Of a stretch of 64,000 nucleotides of DNA, positions 25,957 to 35,364 are shown one piece after another. The translations under genes and the position numbers were made by a program. Positions within the stretch are counted from its first letter, which is position 1; each line of letters opens with the position of its first letter. The stretch covers positions 248,001-312,000 of the forward strand of contig NZ_JAAOLX010000002.1 of assembly GCF_011601265.1 (NCBI RefSeq), read 5' to 3'. Below the pieces are notes generated by a model. The model saw nothing but the letters and a program-made list of their open reading frames with translations, did not search any database and was not told the origin of the DNA. This DNA is from Iodobacter violaceini. GTDB lineage: Bacteria > Pseudomonadota > Gammaproteobacteria > Burkholderiales > Chitinibacteraceae.

Positions 25957-26082
25957 GCCCAATCCTATCGGCATAAGGTGAATTCGTAAGTTGGGTAAGC
26001 CGCTTTATCCGCCAATAAACCTGCTAACCCAACCTGAAAAAACATTATTTCCCGCTGCTTGTTTAATTGAACAGGATTGGGT
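25957..26082. repeat. Nested inverted repeat, possible miniature element
   Basis: Outer arms GCCCAATCCT (25957-25966) and AGGATTGGGT (26073-26082), inner arms GTTGGGT (25990) and AACCCAAC (26026). The 325-base gap it occupies holds no convincing gene. Such GTTGGGT palindromes resemble miniature inverted-repeat sequences, but no transposase or target duplication was seen. Confidence 0.45.
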
Positions 26083-26219
26083 AAACCCGGCCGTTTTTTA
26101 TGTTTCAGCAAAGCTCGGCGGGTTTTGTCCGCCCTAAGCTGATTCAAACACGGGCAATGATTCCGTCGCCATACCAAAACAGATGCCCCCATCATAAACA
26201 ACCACCAATGGAACATGTC

Positions 26220-26720
26220 ATGAGTACCGAATCAGCGATTATCCTAAAAATCATCCTTACCGGCCTTGGTGCCACCTTGCTCATGGACCTGTGGGCCTTG
26301 CTATTAAAGCGTTTTTTAAATATTCAATCGCTGGATTGGGCAATGGCGGGCCGCTGGATCGGCCATATGCGGAGCGGGCACTTTAGACATGACAGCATTG
26401 CCAAGGCTTCGCCCATTAAGTGGGAATTACAGATTGGCTGGCTGGCCCACTACGCAACCGGTGTTTTCTTTGCGGCTTTGCTCACTACCATCGCCGGGCC
26501 AGAATGGCTGACTCAGCCTGTAGCGCTGACTACTATTCTATTCGGCATAGCAACCGTGGTATTTCCATTTTTTATGATGCAACCCGGTATGGGTGCAGGG
26601 CTGGCGGCCTCTAAAACCCCAAACCCTAAGCAAGCCCGACTGCGCAGCCTGATAACCCATACCGTTTTTGGCGTGGGCTTGTATGGAGCGGCCTTGGGTT
26701 TAAGTTTTTTGCGGGCCTGA
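26220..26720 (+). CDS. DUF2938-type membrane protein
   Basis: 166 residues with four hydrophobic segments (about 7-28, 78-98, 102-122, 143-164). MDLWALLLKRFL near the start and the WLAHYATG and MMQPGMGAGLAASKTPNP segments fit DUF2938. Function unknown. Its start could also be the ATG at 26208, four codons upstream. Its end overlaps, in opposite orientation, the end of the broken glutathione S-transferase gene by 21 bases. Confidence 0.75.
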   Translation: MSTESAIILKIILTGLGATLLMDLWALLLKRFLNIQSLDWAMAGRWIGHMRSGHFRHDSIAKASPIKWELQIGWLAHYATGVFFAALLTTIAGPEWLTQPVALTTILFGIATVVFPFFMMQPGMGAGLAASKTPNPKQARLRSLITHTVFGVGLYGAALGLSFLRA

Positions 26721-27356
26721 CTGATACATCTCCAAACTCGTACCTTCTGCTTTGCACACATTAATCAGTGACTGGCGCTTAGCTAATTGGCAAAGGTAAG
26801 GACCTAAGTTTGAAAATGTTAAGGGCGGTTTTTTAAAATCACCCGCCCAGTGCGACAACATAAATAAATAATAATCACACACCGTAATATGCTCACCCAC
26901 TAAAAACGTCTTGCCCTCTAATTCCGTATTTAAAAGACTAAACATTTCAGTAATACGGTTTTCCTGAGCCTCAGCAATAGCTGCAGTGCTGTTCTGCGCC
27001 GTTGTGTGTTGGGCTGGGTAAAAATAAAGCATTAACTCTGGCTGCAGGCTTGCATTCAAATAAAAAAGCCACTGATAAAACCTGGCTCGCTGCGGGTCTG
27101 TCACAGCAGGAATTAAACCAGCCTGCGGGTTTTGCTCGCATAAATAAAGGCAAATGGCCGCGCTTTCAAAAACCACAACGTCTTTATGCACTAAAACCGG
27201 AATACGCCCGGCAGGATTTAAGCGCATATATTCCGCTGATTTTTGCGCCTCAGATTTTCGATCAACCAGCACCAGCTCGTAATCCATACCCATTTCTTCA
27301 AGAAGAAGATGGGGAACTCAGCTGGCATTCCGAGGATAATAATAAAGTTTATACAC
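26700..27356 (-). pseudogene. Glutathione S-transferase with in-frame stop near the N-terminus
   Basis: The open part (26700-27293, 197 residues) begins at MGMDYELVLVDRKSE, past the first strand and helix of the thioredoxin-like domain; it retains NPAGRIPVLV and ESAAICLYL. Reading further upstream in the same frame gives KLYYYPRNAS, then a TGA at 27318-27320, then VPHLLLEE: exactly the missing GST N-terminus (compare KLYYSPGACSLAPHIALEE) with one stop where Trp or Cys would fit. A GTG at 27354-27356 is the likely original start. The gene is therefore probably inactive, unless the stop is a sequencing error or is read through. Confidence 0.75.
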
Positions 27357-27465
27357 CCCTGAAAATCCCCGTTTCTGTAAATTTTTTATTTCACGCATAA
27401 TCTGTAAATAAATATAAATACGCCGATTAATTCAGCACATTTCCAAGCCATATAAGCGCGGCAGG

Positions 27466-28446
27466 TTATTCAACAAAAACAGCATTTTGACGCATATCTG
27501 CAGGCAGCTGAATTTTCCAGCGCGCCAGCTCATGGCGGCTAAAAACAAAAGCGCCTTCCTGCAAAAACACAGGCCAGTATGAACCAGGTAAACGATCCGG
27601 GTTTTGTAATATTTTTTCAGCCATATCTGCAGCGGCTTTACCCTGTGTCGCCCCCTGCAGCACAAAGCCCCCTACTGACTTACCTTTGCCTACAGCAAAA
27701 TCCCAGAATGCAAACAAGGGCTTATCCGCATGACTATTAGTCCATGCAAGCACTTCTTCCGCATCGGCATTCAGCCCTTTTTCATTTTTCAGACTTTGAT
27801 AAAGACCAATCACTACTGCATCATAATGATTACTTTCAGCCCCTTCAATTTCCGTCTTCCATTCTTCCAGTGTTTTGCAAAGTTTCACATCAAATATAAC
27901 ATTATTTAGGACCAGCGAAGGACGCCCCATAAATGAATCATTAAAAACAATATTTGATGTCCGGTCGCCATCAAAAAGAATCAGTACCTTTTTTGCCTTT
28001 GGCAGAAGCGCTTTAATAAAATAGGAAGAACGCTGAAACAGAGGGCGTTCCAGTATCCCGCTAACATACTTGGGGTCTTTTTTAAAATAAGAGCGGGGAT
28101 TTTTATTGATCCCTAAATATACAGCAGGGATGGCCCTTTCTTCTATTTTCTCTCCCAAAAACTCCAGCGCAGCATCATCCCCCAGGATGACTAAAGCAGG
28201 TTTAACTTCATCAATCAGCTTCAGTGCTTTTTCAGCCATCCCTGCCACATTTTCCGGCTGCAGCCTTTTTGTATTCATCTCAAAAAATGTTAATTGATAT
28301 TTTTGCCCCAATTTATCAATAATTTTTTTTCTGTATTCTGCATCCCATTTATATTCTTTGTGATAGCTTTCTACGACAACAATTTGCTTGCCGGCCGCAA
28401 ACACGTTAGAAAAAGACAGCAGTATAAAAATAAAGAAAACTTTCAA
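27466..28446 (-). CDS. Periplasmic substrate-binding protein, ABC-type (COG2984-like)
   Basis: 326 residues with a signal peptide (about 1-17, ending VFA). The mature part follows the two-lobe periplasmic binding fold: VVVESYHKEYKWDAEYRK, then VILGDDAALEFLGE, then VGGFVLQGATQGKAAADMA. Relatives occur as free sensors or as extracellular parts of sensor kinases; no permease or ATPase is nearby. The hybrid kinase 3 kb further on could in principle be a partner, but thiamine genes lie between them. Ligand unknown. Confidence 0.75.
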   Translation of the reverse strand: MKVFFIFILLSFSNVFAAGKQIVVVESYHKEYKWDAEYRKKIIDKLGQKYQLTFFEMNTKRLQPENVAGMAEKALKLIDEVKPALVILGDDAALEFLGEKIEERAIPAVYLGINKNPRSYFKKDPKYVSGILERPLFQRSSYFIKALLPKAKKVLILFDGDRTSNIVFNDSFMGRPSLVLNNVIFDVKLCKTLEEWKTEIEGAESNHYDAVVIGLYQSLKNEKGLNADAEEVLAWTNSHADKPLFAFWDFAVGKGKSVGGFVLQGATQGKAAADMAEKILQNPDRLPGSYWPVFLQEGAFVFSRHELARWKIQLPADMRQNAVFVE

Positions 28447-28729
28447 AGCAAAGCTCCTTGCTCACAGAAACTTTCAGCTGACGGGCATAAACAGCGTCTG
28501 TTTCATCATAGCAGAAGCATTGGAAATCATTTTTATCAGATATTCAGCAGGGAGTTGAATCAACTTACAAAATAACTGCGAATTTCAACCATGAAAGACC
28601 TTACTTATTGACTGGCCCAGCCTGCTTATTCATATCAAAGACCTATTCAATACATTCAGCCCATATTATAAAAAACGATCAGCAAAATGAAATACAAGCC
28701 GGGCACAAAACATTACCTACAATCCAGAG

Positions 28730-29527
28730 CTACCACCATGCCTGGAAATGATGAACGGGCCCTATCCCATGGCCGACTTCCAATTGATCAGCTGCCGCAA
28801 TTGCAGCCAGCAAATAATGCTTTGCCGCCTGTACCGTACTCACCCAATCGGAGTGCCGGGGACGTAAAGCGGCCAATGCAGATGACAAGGTACAACCTGT
28901 GCCGTGGGTGTGCTTTGTAGCGATTCGTGCAGCAGCAAAGCGGGTGGCGCAGGCTGGCGTAATCAGCCAGTCCGGGCTTTCTTCCCCTCCCAAATGCCCG
29001 CCTTTCATCAGCACCGCCTTAGCCCCCATTTCCAACAGCGCATGCCCCTGCGCTTGCATTTCCTCTTCATTGCGCGCTTCTGCCACACCCAGCAAAGCAG
29101 CAGCTTCGGGCAGGTTTGGAGTAATTAAATCGGCCAGCGGCAGAAGCTGATCGCGAATTCCTGCAATCGCTTCGGGCAACAGCAGCGGATGGCCGCCTTT
29201 GGCAATCATCACGGTATCCAGCACCACACAAGCAGGTTGGTGCTGGCGTAAGCCCTGAGCCACGGCGCTGATGATTCCGGCATTGGCCAGCATGCCGATT
29301 TTGACGCTATCAACACGAATATCAGCCAGCACAGCGTTCAGCTGTGCCAGTACAAAATCAGGCGGCACAGGGTGAACAGCATGAACCCCCTGTGTATTTT
29401 GGGCGGTAAGCGCGGTAATCACGCTCATGCCATAAGCACCCAGCGCCGAAAAAGTTTTTAAATCAGCCTGAATACCAGCGCCACCGCCAGAATCCGAGCC
29501 TGCGATTGTGAGTGCATTAATCATCAT
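28730..29527 (-). CDS. thiD: Hydroxymethylpyrimidine/phosphomethylpyrimidine kinase
   Basis: 265 residues. TIAGSDSGGGAGIQADLKTF at the N-terminus and the C-terminal nucleotide loop THGTGCTLSSALAALR are diagnostic. It phosphorylates HMP twice to HMP-PP for thiamine synthesis or salvage. Two ATGs are adjacent (29527, 29524). It is last in the thiM-thiE-thiD order but separated from thiE by 358 bases that hold a dispersed repeat, so transcription may be partly uncoupled. Confidence 0.95.
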   Translation of the reverse strand: MMINALTIAGSDSGGGAGIQADLKTFSALGAYGMSVITALTAQNTQGVHAVHPVPPDFVLAQLNAVLADIRVDSVKIGMLANAGIISAVAQGLRQHQPACVVLDTVMIAKGGHPLLLPEAIAGIRDQLLPLADLITPNLPEAAALLGVAEARNEEEMQAQGHALLEMGAKAVLMKGGHLGGEESPDWLITPACATRFAAARIATKHTHGTGCTLSSALAALRPRHSDWVSTVQAAKHYLLAAIAAADQLEVGHGIGPVHHFQAWW

Positions 29528-29572
29528 GAATCCATAGAAGTACGCGGAGGGGTTTCATCACATACGCGTTAA

Positions 29573-29790
29573 GCAAAGTCAAAAAGATAGTGCCTTCGGC
29601 ACATTGATTTTGGAGCGGTTGCCACCGCAGGGGCCTTCCTTTCTTGAACGGCCAAGAAACAACGCCAAAGAAGGCCGCCGCACGAAACACGAAGGCCCCT
29701 CCGCTGCGGACAGTCGGCGGCGGGCGGGATGGGCTCGTTCATCGCACCCAAGCGATTCCTCGCTCCGGCGTGTTTAAAGGGTATTTTTAA
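29573..29790 (+). repeat. ~200-bp dispersed repeat, copy A
   Basis: Starts GCAAAGTCAAAAAGAT and ends GGCGTGTTTAAAGGGTATTT. It contains AAACACGAAGGCCCCT and GGCGGCGGGCGGGAT, shared with copy B at 55678-55873 in inverse orientation. It fills most of the thiE-thiD gap (29528-29885). Apparent reading frames across it are not thought to be genes. Confidence 0.75.
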
Positions 29791-29885
29791 AAGCCTCATG
29801 CAAAGAGCGTGGTTGTTAAGCTTTTCGCTGTTTGCTCATAAGAAAAGATGTGCTGTACACGCATGGAGTTTTACGCGCTCTAAGG

Positions 29886-30521
29886 TTAAACATCAGCGAC
29901 TTCTAACCTTAATGCCTGCGCCGCTTGCTGCGGATCAGCCTGCCCGCAAACAGCGGAGACTACCGCCACGCCGTCGGCCCCTGCCGCGCGTAAGGCGGCC
30001 ACGCGGCCAAGGCCAATTCCGCCAATCGCTACGGCAGGAATCGTCTTAGCCTGCATCAAGTTCGCAAATTCTTCTAAGCCAATCACAGGGGAAGCATCCA
30101 GCTTGGTGCCTGTCGCAAAGACCGGCCCCACGCCGATGTAATCGACAATATCCAGCGGCACGGCGGCCATTTGCCCGGCATTGGATGTTGATAAACCTAA
30201 AATTTTATTCGGGCCAATCAGCTGGCGGGCCATTTCCGGGGCAATATCCTGCTGGCCCACATGCACGCCCGCCGCATCCGCCAGCAGCGCCACATCGATA
30301 TGATCATTAATGATTAAGGGAATATTGAGCGGATCTAGCGCGGCTTTCAGGGCAAAAGCAGCAGAAACCCACTGGCGTTTTTTCCATTTTGGCGCGCGTA
30401 ATTGCACAATGGTTACGCCCCCAGCCACCGCAGCCAGGGCAGTGGCCACAATACCCTCTTCACCGCCACAGAGATCAGGGTCAAGCACTAAATAAAGTGA
30501 AAGATTAAAAGACGGTTTCAT
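29886..30521 (-). CDS. thiE: Thiamine-phosphate synthase
   Basis: 211 residues. [14 protein letters not shown], the phosphate-binding [13 protein letters not shown] and the late [10 protein letters not shown] fit the ThiE TIM barrel. It joins HMP-PP and thiazole phosphate to thiamine phosphate. Its ATG overlaps the thiM stop by four bases, so the two are translated together under the upstream TPP riboswitch. Confidence 0.93.
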   Translation of the reverse strand: MKPSFNLSLYLVLDPDLCGGEEGIVATALAAVAGGVTIVQLRAPKWKKRQWVSAAFALKAALDPLNIPLIINDHIDVALLADAAGVHVGQQDIAPEMARQLIGPNKILGLSTSNAGQMAAVPLDIVDYIGVGPVFATGTKLDASPVIGLEEFANLMQAKTIPAVAIGGIGLGRVAALRAAGADGVAVVSAVCGQADPQQAAQALRLEVADV

Positions 30522-31339
30522 TCATCCACCGCCTTAAGCATGGCAGGCTGCATAATATAAAGTGCGTCTAAAAAGGCAGGCAAAAAAGTACCAGGGCCGT
30601 CGCAGGCAGATTCGGCGCGCTCACCGGCAATGGACATCACCGCACATGCCGCTGCCACTGCCGCCAGGCGATCTGTAGCCCCTGCTACAAATGCAGCCGT
30701 TACCGCCGACAAGGCACAACCCGTACCAACAACGCGTGTCATGAGTGCATGGCCCCATGGCACAGCCCATGTCACCTCACCATCGCTGACATAATCTACC
30801 TCGCCCGTTACCGCCACAATGGCTCCGGTTTGCCGGGCAAGCCGCTGGGCAGCGGCAATGGCCAATGCAGAATGCGCCGTGCTGTCTACCCCCTTGCCAC
30901 TTGCATCTTCTCCGGCCAGGCACATGATTTCTGAAGCATTGCCACGAATCACGGCTGGCCTTTGCTTAAGCAAATCATGTAAAGCATCAGTGCGGTAAGA
31001 CAATACCCCCGCCGCCACAGGATCAAGCGCCCATGGCGTGCCCGCAGCATTGGCCGCGGCAACTGCTTTTTTCATCGCGGCAAGGCGGGCCGGATAGAGC
31101 GTACCTACATTAATCAGCAGTGCATCGGCCATGGCGGCAAACTCGGCGACTTCTTCTTCGGCCACAATCATGGCGGGGGATGCACCCAGCGCCAGCAATA
31201 CGTTGGCAGTCACCGACTGCACAACTTCATTACTCAGGCAATGAACAAGAGGCGCAGCAGCACGCAGGCGGGCTAATTCTTCGCCCGCGCGATGCAAAGG
31301 AAACTGAGGAATAAGCGCAATGGTGTGTAAATCAGACAT
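30518..31339 (-). CDS. thiM: Hydroxyethylthiazole kinase
   Basis: 273 residues. The N-terminal [20 protein letters not shown] and the ATP/anion-hole motif [15 protein letters not shown] mark ThiM. It phosphorylates salvaged thiazole alcohol. It is the first gene after the TPP riboswitch, with AAGGA seven bases before the ATG. ThiM usage points to salvage of thiazole; de novo thiazole genes are not in the window. Confidence 0.95.
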   Translation of the reverse strand: MSDLHTIALIPQFPLHRAGEELARLRAAAPLVHCLSNEVVQSVTANVLLALGASPAMIVAEEEVAEFAAMADALLINVGTLYPARLAAMKKAVAAANAAGTPWALDPVAAGVLSYRTDALHDLLKQRPAVIRGNASEIMCLAGEDASGKGVDSTAHSALAIAAAQRLARQTGAIVAVTGEVDYVSDGEVTWAVPWGHALMTRVVGTGCALSAVTAAFVAGATDRLAAVAAACAVMSIAGERAESACDGPGTFLPAFLDALYIMQPAMLKAVDE

Positions 31340-31458
31340 TTGAGTTCCTTGAGCAGAAAGCCTGCGCCAAGGAGCGCCGACTTCCCTACGCTGGCATGAT
31401 CCAGATCAGGTCACGGGTATATCTCAGCCGCTGGTTATCAGCGGCACCCCGAGTCAGG
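31340..31458 (-). promoter_or_regulatory. TPP riboswitch (THI element) and RBS-sequestering hairpin
   Basis: On the minus strand the leader reads CGGGGTGCCGC, GGCTGAGATATACCC, ACCTGATCTGGATCATGCCA and GCGTAGGGAAG, all THI-box elements (31380-31456). Downstream TCCTTG (minus strand, 31368-31373) can pair with CAAGGA (31346-31351), the thiM ribosome site, suggesting translational control. Confidence 0.95.
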
Positions 31459-31540
31459 CAGACATTTTGCGGACAATCAGCCGGGCAGACAAGCGTAAAA
31501 GATCAAATTTTGCGCATAAAAAACGCAAAAAACATGAATT

Positions 31541-34500
31541 TCACCCTGGCGCATGCAAAGCCAGCTGTGCCTTTACCCGGCTGAGCAATAAAGGCAGACA
31601 AAGCGGCTTTGCCATATAGTCGGCGGCTCCCAGCTCCATTCCGCGCATTTCATCATCCGCATCAGACCTGGCCGACATAAAAATCACGGGGATATTCGCC
31701 ATTCGCTCATCAGCTTTTAATCGGCGGCATACTTCATAGCCATCCATTTCCGGCATCAGAATATCCAGCAAAATCAAACGGGGCAAAGGATCTTGCACCA
31801 GCATCTCCAGCGCTTGTGCACCATGATGCGCAACGCGGATATTGAACTCCTTACCCAGCATTCGCTCAATCAACAATAAATTCATGGGTGTATCATCCAC
31901 AGCCAGAATGGTTATATCCGGCGCTTGGGCCGGCACTGCGGGCTCGCTGGCATCCGCCACATGGTTCATCCCATCAAGCGCCACAATCAAATCAACTAAA
32001 AACCCCAGCAAATTACTTGAGAAAGCCTCCAGCATCGGTTTTAACATTGCATCGCCAGGATGATGTCTAACCAATGACTCAAGCTCAGCCGCCAAATCAG
32101 CCAGATCAACCGCACCAATACTTGCCGCAACCGATTTACTGCTGTGCAGCAAACGCTCTGCAGTCAGCACATCTTTTTCTTCCAGCGCCACATTAATTTC
32201 TGTAATGACAGCGGATTGCCCGTGAATAAATTTTCTGAGCATTTCCAAATAAAGCGCTTCTTTACCCAGCACCCGCCGTAAGCCAGCAGCCACATCCAGC
32301 CCCGCAACATCCAAGGCCTCCAGTTTACTTTTCAATACCAGATCACTGCTTTTACCCGGCAAAGGCAAAACACCGCCCTGAAGATTAAAGGGCCGGGGCG
32401 GAATCCAGCGCAGCAGCGCCATCCATAAATCATGCGGCTCTATGGGTTTAGCTACATGCCCGTTCATCCCTGCTGCCGCACATCGCTCCTGATCGGCCTG
32501 CATGGCATTGGCTGTCATCGCCACAATGGGCAGAGACGCAAAATCCGGCCATTCCCTGATTTTTTGCGTTGCAGCGATGCCATCCATCACAGGCATTTGC
32601 ATATCCATCAGCACCAGATCATAAGAAACCTGTTGCACCTTATTAAGTGCCTGCTGGCCGTTTTCAGCCAGATCAACAATAAAACCTGCATCCTGCAATA
32701 AATCCATCCCAACCTGCTGGTTTAAATCATTATCTTCAACCAATAAAATCCTGGCCCCCAAAATACCCGACAAATCCACCTCATGGTATTCGCGTACTAA
32801 TTCATGCACCTCTTTTGCATCCAAAACACGCATGGTGGTATCAAATAATTGCGAGGCATTCACGGGCTTGATCAGAATCTCATCTACAGCCGCAGGGTTG
32901 ACTTCACTTAAAACTTCTTCCCGCCCATACGCTGTCACCACAATCAGCCGCGGCATCACAGGCAAGGCCATTTCCTGAATCGCCAGCGCCGTTTCCTTAC
33001 CCCCCATCTGCGGCATGCGCCAATCCAGGAAAACCACTTTAAAGGGATCGCCTGCAGCCGATGCCTGCGCCAGAGCCGCAATCGCCGCCATGCCTGATAA
33101 GGTCACCACGGGGCGAAAAGTCATCGAGACCAGCAGATCCGCCAGCACCCGGGCCGAATCAGAATTATCATCCACCACCAGCACCGCCTGATGGCGCAGA
33201 TCAAGGCTGGGCAGCAGCTCTCTCTGAGCCTGCTGGCTGATGGCCACCCTGGAAGTAAACCAGAACGTACTGCCCTGCCCTACAACGCTCTGCACCCCCA
33301 CTTCACCCCCCATCAGCTGAGCCAGCTGTTTAGAAATGGCCAAGCCAAGGCCCGTGCCGCCGTAACGCCGGGTTGTGGAGGTATCGGCCTGCTGAAATGA
33401 TTGAAATAAACGCGCCAGCTGCTCTGCAGAGATGCCAATCCCTGTATCGCTCACTTCCCAATACAACAGTACTCCGGCTTCATCCTGCTCTTGTACCCTG
33501 CAAACTAATTTAATCACACCTTCGTCGGTGAATTTAATGGCGTTATTGGCATAATTAATTAATATTTGCTCCAGTCTTAATGCATCGCCACAGAGGGTGC
33601 GCGGTACATCGCTGGAAATATCAAACACCAGCTCCAGCCCCTTTGCATTTACCTTTTCAAGTAATAAATCCGCCAGATCTTCAAGCAATTTATCGATATT
33701 AAAATCAAGCATTTCAATTTTTAAATGCCCTGATTCAATTTTAGAAAAATCCAGAATGTCATTGATAATCCCTAAAAGATGCTGGCCTGATTTTTGGATT
33801 TTTTCAATATAATCTCTTTGCTTAAAAGTCAGATTTGATTTAAGCACCAGATAAGACATACCAATCACGGCATTCATTGGCGTGCGGATTTCATGGCTCA
33901 TATTGGCTAAAAAATCTGATTTCATCCGGGAAGCCTGATCCGATTGAATCCGCGCTTTTTCCAGCTCTATTTTTTGCACCTGCAAAGAATGATTCAGCAG
34001 CGCCAGCGCCTGAGTGCGCTCTGATACACGGCCCTCTAAGACTTCTTCATTTCGCTTTAACACCTCAACCAGCTCTTTCTGGCTGCTTAAAGCTTCTGCC
34101 TGCGCCGCAGCACGCTGTTTGTCCTGCCTGAGCATGGCCAAAGCCAGAAGCAGCGTCAACAAGCACTGAAACCCAGTCAGCGCACTGGCTACCAGCACCT
34201 GATGTGTGACTTCAGAGCGGCGCGCATCGGCCAGCTCTGCTGCGGCAATAGAGGCCTTAACACCCAGCTCTCTGATCTGCCACTCCAGAGCAAATAACTT
34301 TTTATACAGAATCTGCTTACTACCCGCATCTAAAACACGATCCGGCGCAGCGCCGAGGTAATGATCCGCCTCTGCGGTAAATGCATTTAAAGCCTTCATC
34401 GTATTGATATAAACAGGCTGTTTATTCATCAATACTTTGGACTGGCCCGCCTGGCAGCTGATAATACGGCTTACAAATAATTCATAGCGAAATGCCAGAT

Positions 34501-34726
34501 CATCAATACTGACTTTCTCTTCGTTCATCAGATGAATATCAAATGCAGAATAAAGGCGCTGATAATCCACATTTAATTGAATCAACGCCCACATTGCGTT
34601 GTCATTTGCCCGGCCAATTGAATTATTTAAACTTTGAAACTGCGCAAACTGAACAGCAGCAATCGCCGCATAAACCGCAATCAAGCTGCTTACAATAAAA
34701 AAAAGCAGCCGTTTGCTCCGCTTCAT
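31541..34726 (-). CDS. Hybrid sensor histidine kinase with three receiver domains and an HPt domain
   Basis: 1061 residues: membrane helix (about 7-28), ~150-residue periplasmic region, second helix (about 177-199), coiled linker, HisKA with phospho-His278 (NMSHEIRTPMN), HATPase ending around 500 (GGTGLGLAIS), receiver 1 (about 520-640, VFLDWRMPQMGG), receiver 2 (about 660-780, LVLMDMQMPVMDG), HPt (about 820-910; His in LLHSSKSVAASIGA), and C-terminal receiver 3 (about 940-1055, LILLDILMPEMDGYE). No output domain is fused. It starts 9 bases after the small periplasmic protein gene on the same strand, which may present a signal to it. Confidence 0.92.
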   Translation of the reverse strand: MKRSKRLLFFIVSSLIAVYAAIAAVQFAQFQSLNNSIGRANDNAMWALIQLNVDYQRLYSAFDIHLMNEEKVSIDDLAFRYELFVSRIISCQAGQSKVLMNKQPVYINTMKALNAFTAEADHYLGAAPDRVLDAGSKQILYKKLFALEWQIRELGVKASIAAAELADARRSEVTHQVLVASALTGFQCLLTLLLALAMLRQDKQRAAAQAEALSSQKELVEVLKRNEEVLEGRVSERTQALALLNHSLQVQKIELEKARIQSDQASRMKSDFLANMSHEIRTPMNAVIGMSYLVLKSNLTFKQRDYIEKIQKSGQHLLGIINDILDFSKIESGHLKIEMLDFNIDKLLEDLADLLLEKVNAKGLELVFDISSDVPRTLCGDALRLEQILINYANNAIKFTDEGVIKLVCRVQEQDEAGVLLYWEVSDTGIGISAEQLARLFQSFQQADTSTTRRYGGTGLGLAISKQLAQLMGGEVGVQSVVGQGSTFWFTSRVAISQQAQRELLPSLDLRHQAVLVVDDNSDSARVLADLLVSMTFRPVVTLSGMAAIAALAQASAAGDPFKVVFLDWRMPQMGGKETALAIQEMALPVMPRLIVVTAYGREEVLSEVNPAAVDEILIKPVNASQLFDTTMRVLDAKEVHELVREYHEVDLSGILGARILLVEDNDLNQQVGMDLLQDAGFIVDLAENGQQALNKVQQVSYDLVLMDMQMPVMDGIAATQKIREWPDFASLPIVAMTANAMQADQERCAAAGMNGHVAKPIEPHDLWMALLRWIPPRPFNLQGGVLPLPGKSSDLVLKSKLEALDVAGLDVAAGLRRVLGKEALYLEMLRKFIHGQSAVITEINVALEEKDVLTAERLLHSSKSVAASIGAVDLADLAAELESLVRHHPGDAMLKPMLEAFSSNLLGFLVDLIVALDGMNHVADASEPAVPAQAPDITILAVDDTPMNLLLIERMLGKEFNIRVAHHGAQALEMLVQDPLPRLILLDILMPEMDGYEVCRRLKADERMANIPVIFMSARSDADDEMRGMELGAADYMAKPLCLPLLLSRVKAQLALHAPG

Positions 34727-34735
34727 GCCGGCCCC

Positions 34736-35224
34736 TTACTGGACGATGATTTTAGAAAGCTGCCAAACCGACCGGGTGTAATAAACATCCTGATGCAATT
34801 CTTTATACTGATCAAAAGGATAAACAATAAACAATGGCCCCTTATCCCGCACCGCCATCGGTTTATCATCTAAAAGCCGGGCAATAATAATGGGATATTT
34901 AATGGCATCCTCAAAAGGAATTTCAACGCGGTAATCATCAAGGGCAAGCGCTGAAATCTGCACCCCTTTGGCTCCGGCCGCCGCCAGTACATCCCTTAAA
35001 AGTGGCCCGGTAAATTTAACCGGCTTTTCATACCATGGTGTTTTGCTGACAAAACTATGCTGTGGAAGCTTTGTCAGCATATCCATACTAAATTCTGCAT
35101 TTTTACCACTATTTTGCTGACTCAATGCGCCAGAAACAGCAAGCACAACCTTGCCCTTCGGTGCATCCAGAGCAAAGCAGGACAAAGAAAACAAGCTAAG
35201 AACCAGAAAGAAAGCCAGTTTCAT
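34736..35224 (-). CDS. Periplasmic molybdopterin-binding-fold-like protein paired with the hybrid kinase
   Basis: 162 residues with a signal peptide (about 1-18). The mature part, with VKFTGPLLRDVLAAAGAKGV and YRVEIPFEDA, resembles the small sulfite-oxidase-like molybdopterin-binding fold. The mature protein contains no cysteine, so the usual Mo-ligating thiol is missing; a ligand-binding or sensory role seems more likely than catalysis. The gene is immediately upstream of the kinase in one operon, an arrangement known from other proteobacteria. Confidence 0.7.
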   Translation of the reverse strand: MKLAFFLVLSLFSLSCFALDAPKGKVVLAVSGALSQQNSGKNAEFSMDMLTKLPQHSFVSKTPWYEKPVKFTGPLLRDVLAAAGAKGVQISALALDDYRVEIPFEDAIKYPIIIARLLDDKPMAVRDKGPLFIVYPFDQYKELHQDVYYTRSVWQLSKIIVQ

Positions 35225-35364
35225 GCTGATTTACTCCACAGACGTTTATGCAAAAAAACATTCATCCCATTACACACTAGTATTGAATGCCGTTTCTTGC
35301 TTCCTGTGCAGCACAATCCTGCCGACCACCTCACTAAAAAGCACTTAGCCTGCTTACTGGAAAC

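Noticed and set aside
25965-26216. 83-codon minus-strand frame after the ABC operon
   Set aside because: It overlaps the nested inverted repeat and has no domain or ribosome site.
29569-29799. 76-codon minus-strand frame between thiE and thiD
   Set aside because: It coincides with repeat copy A and has no motif or ribosome site.
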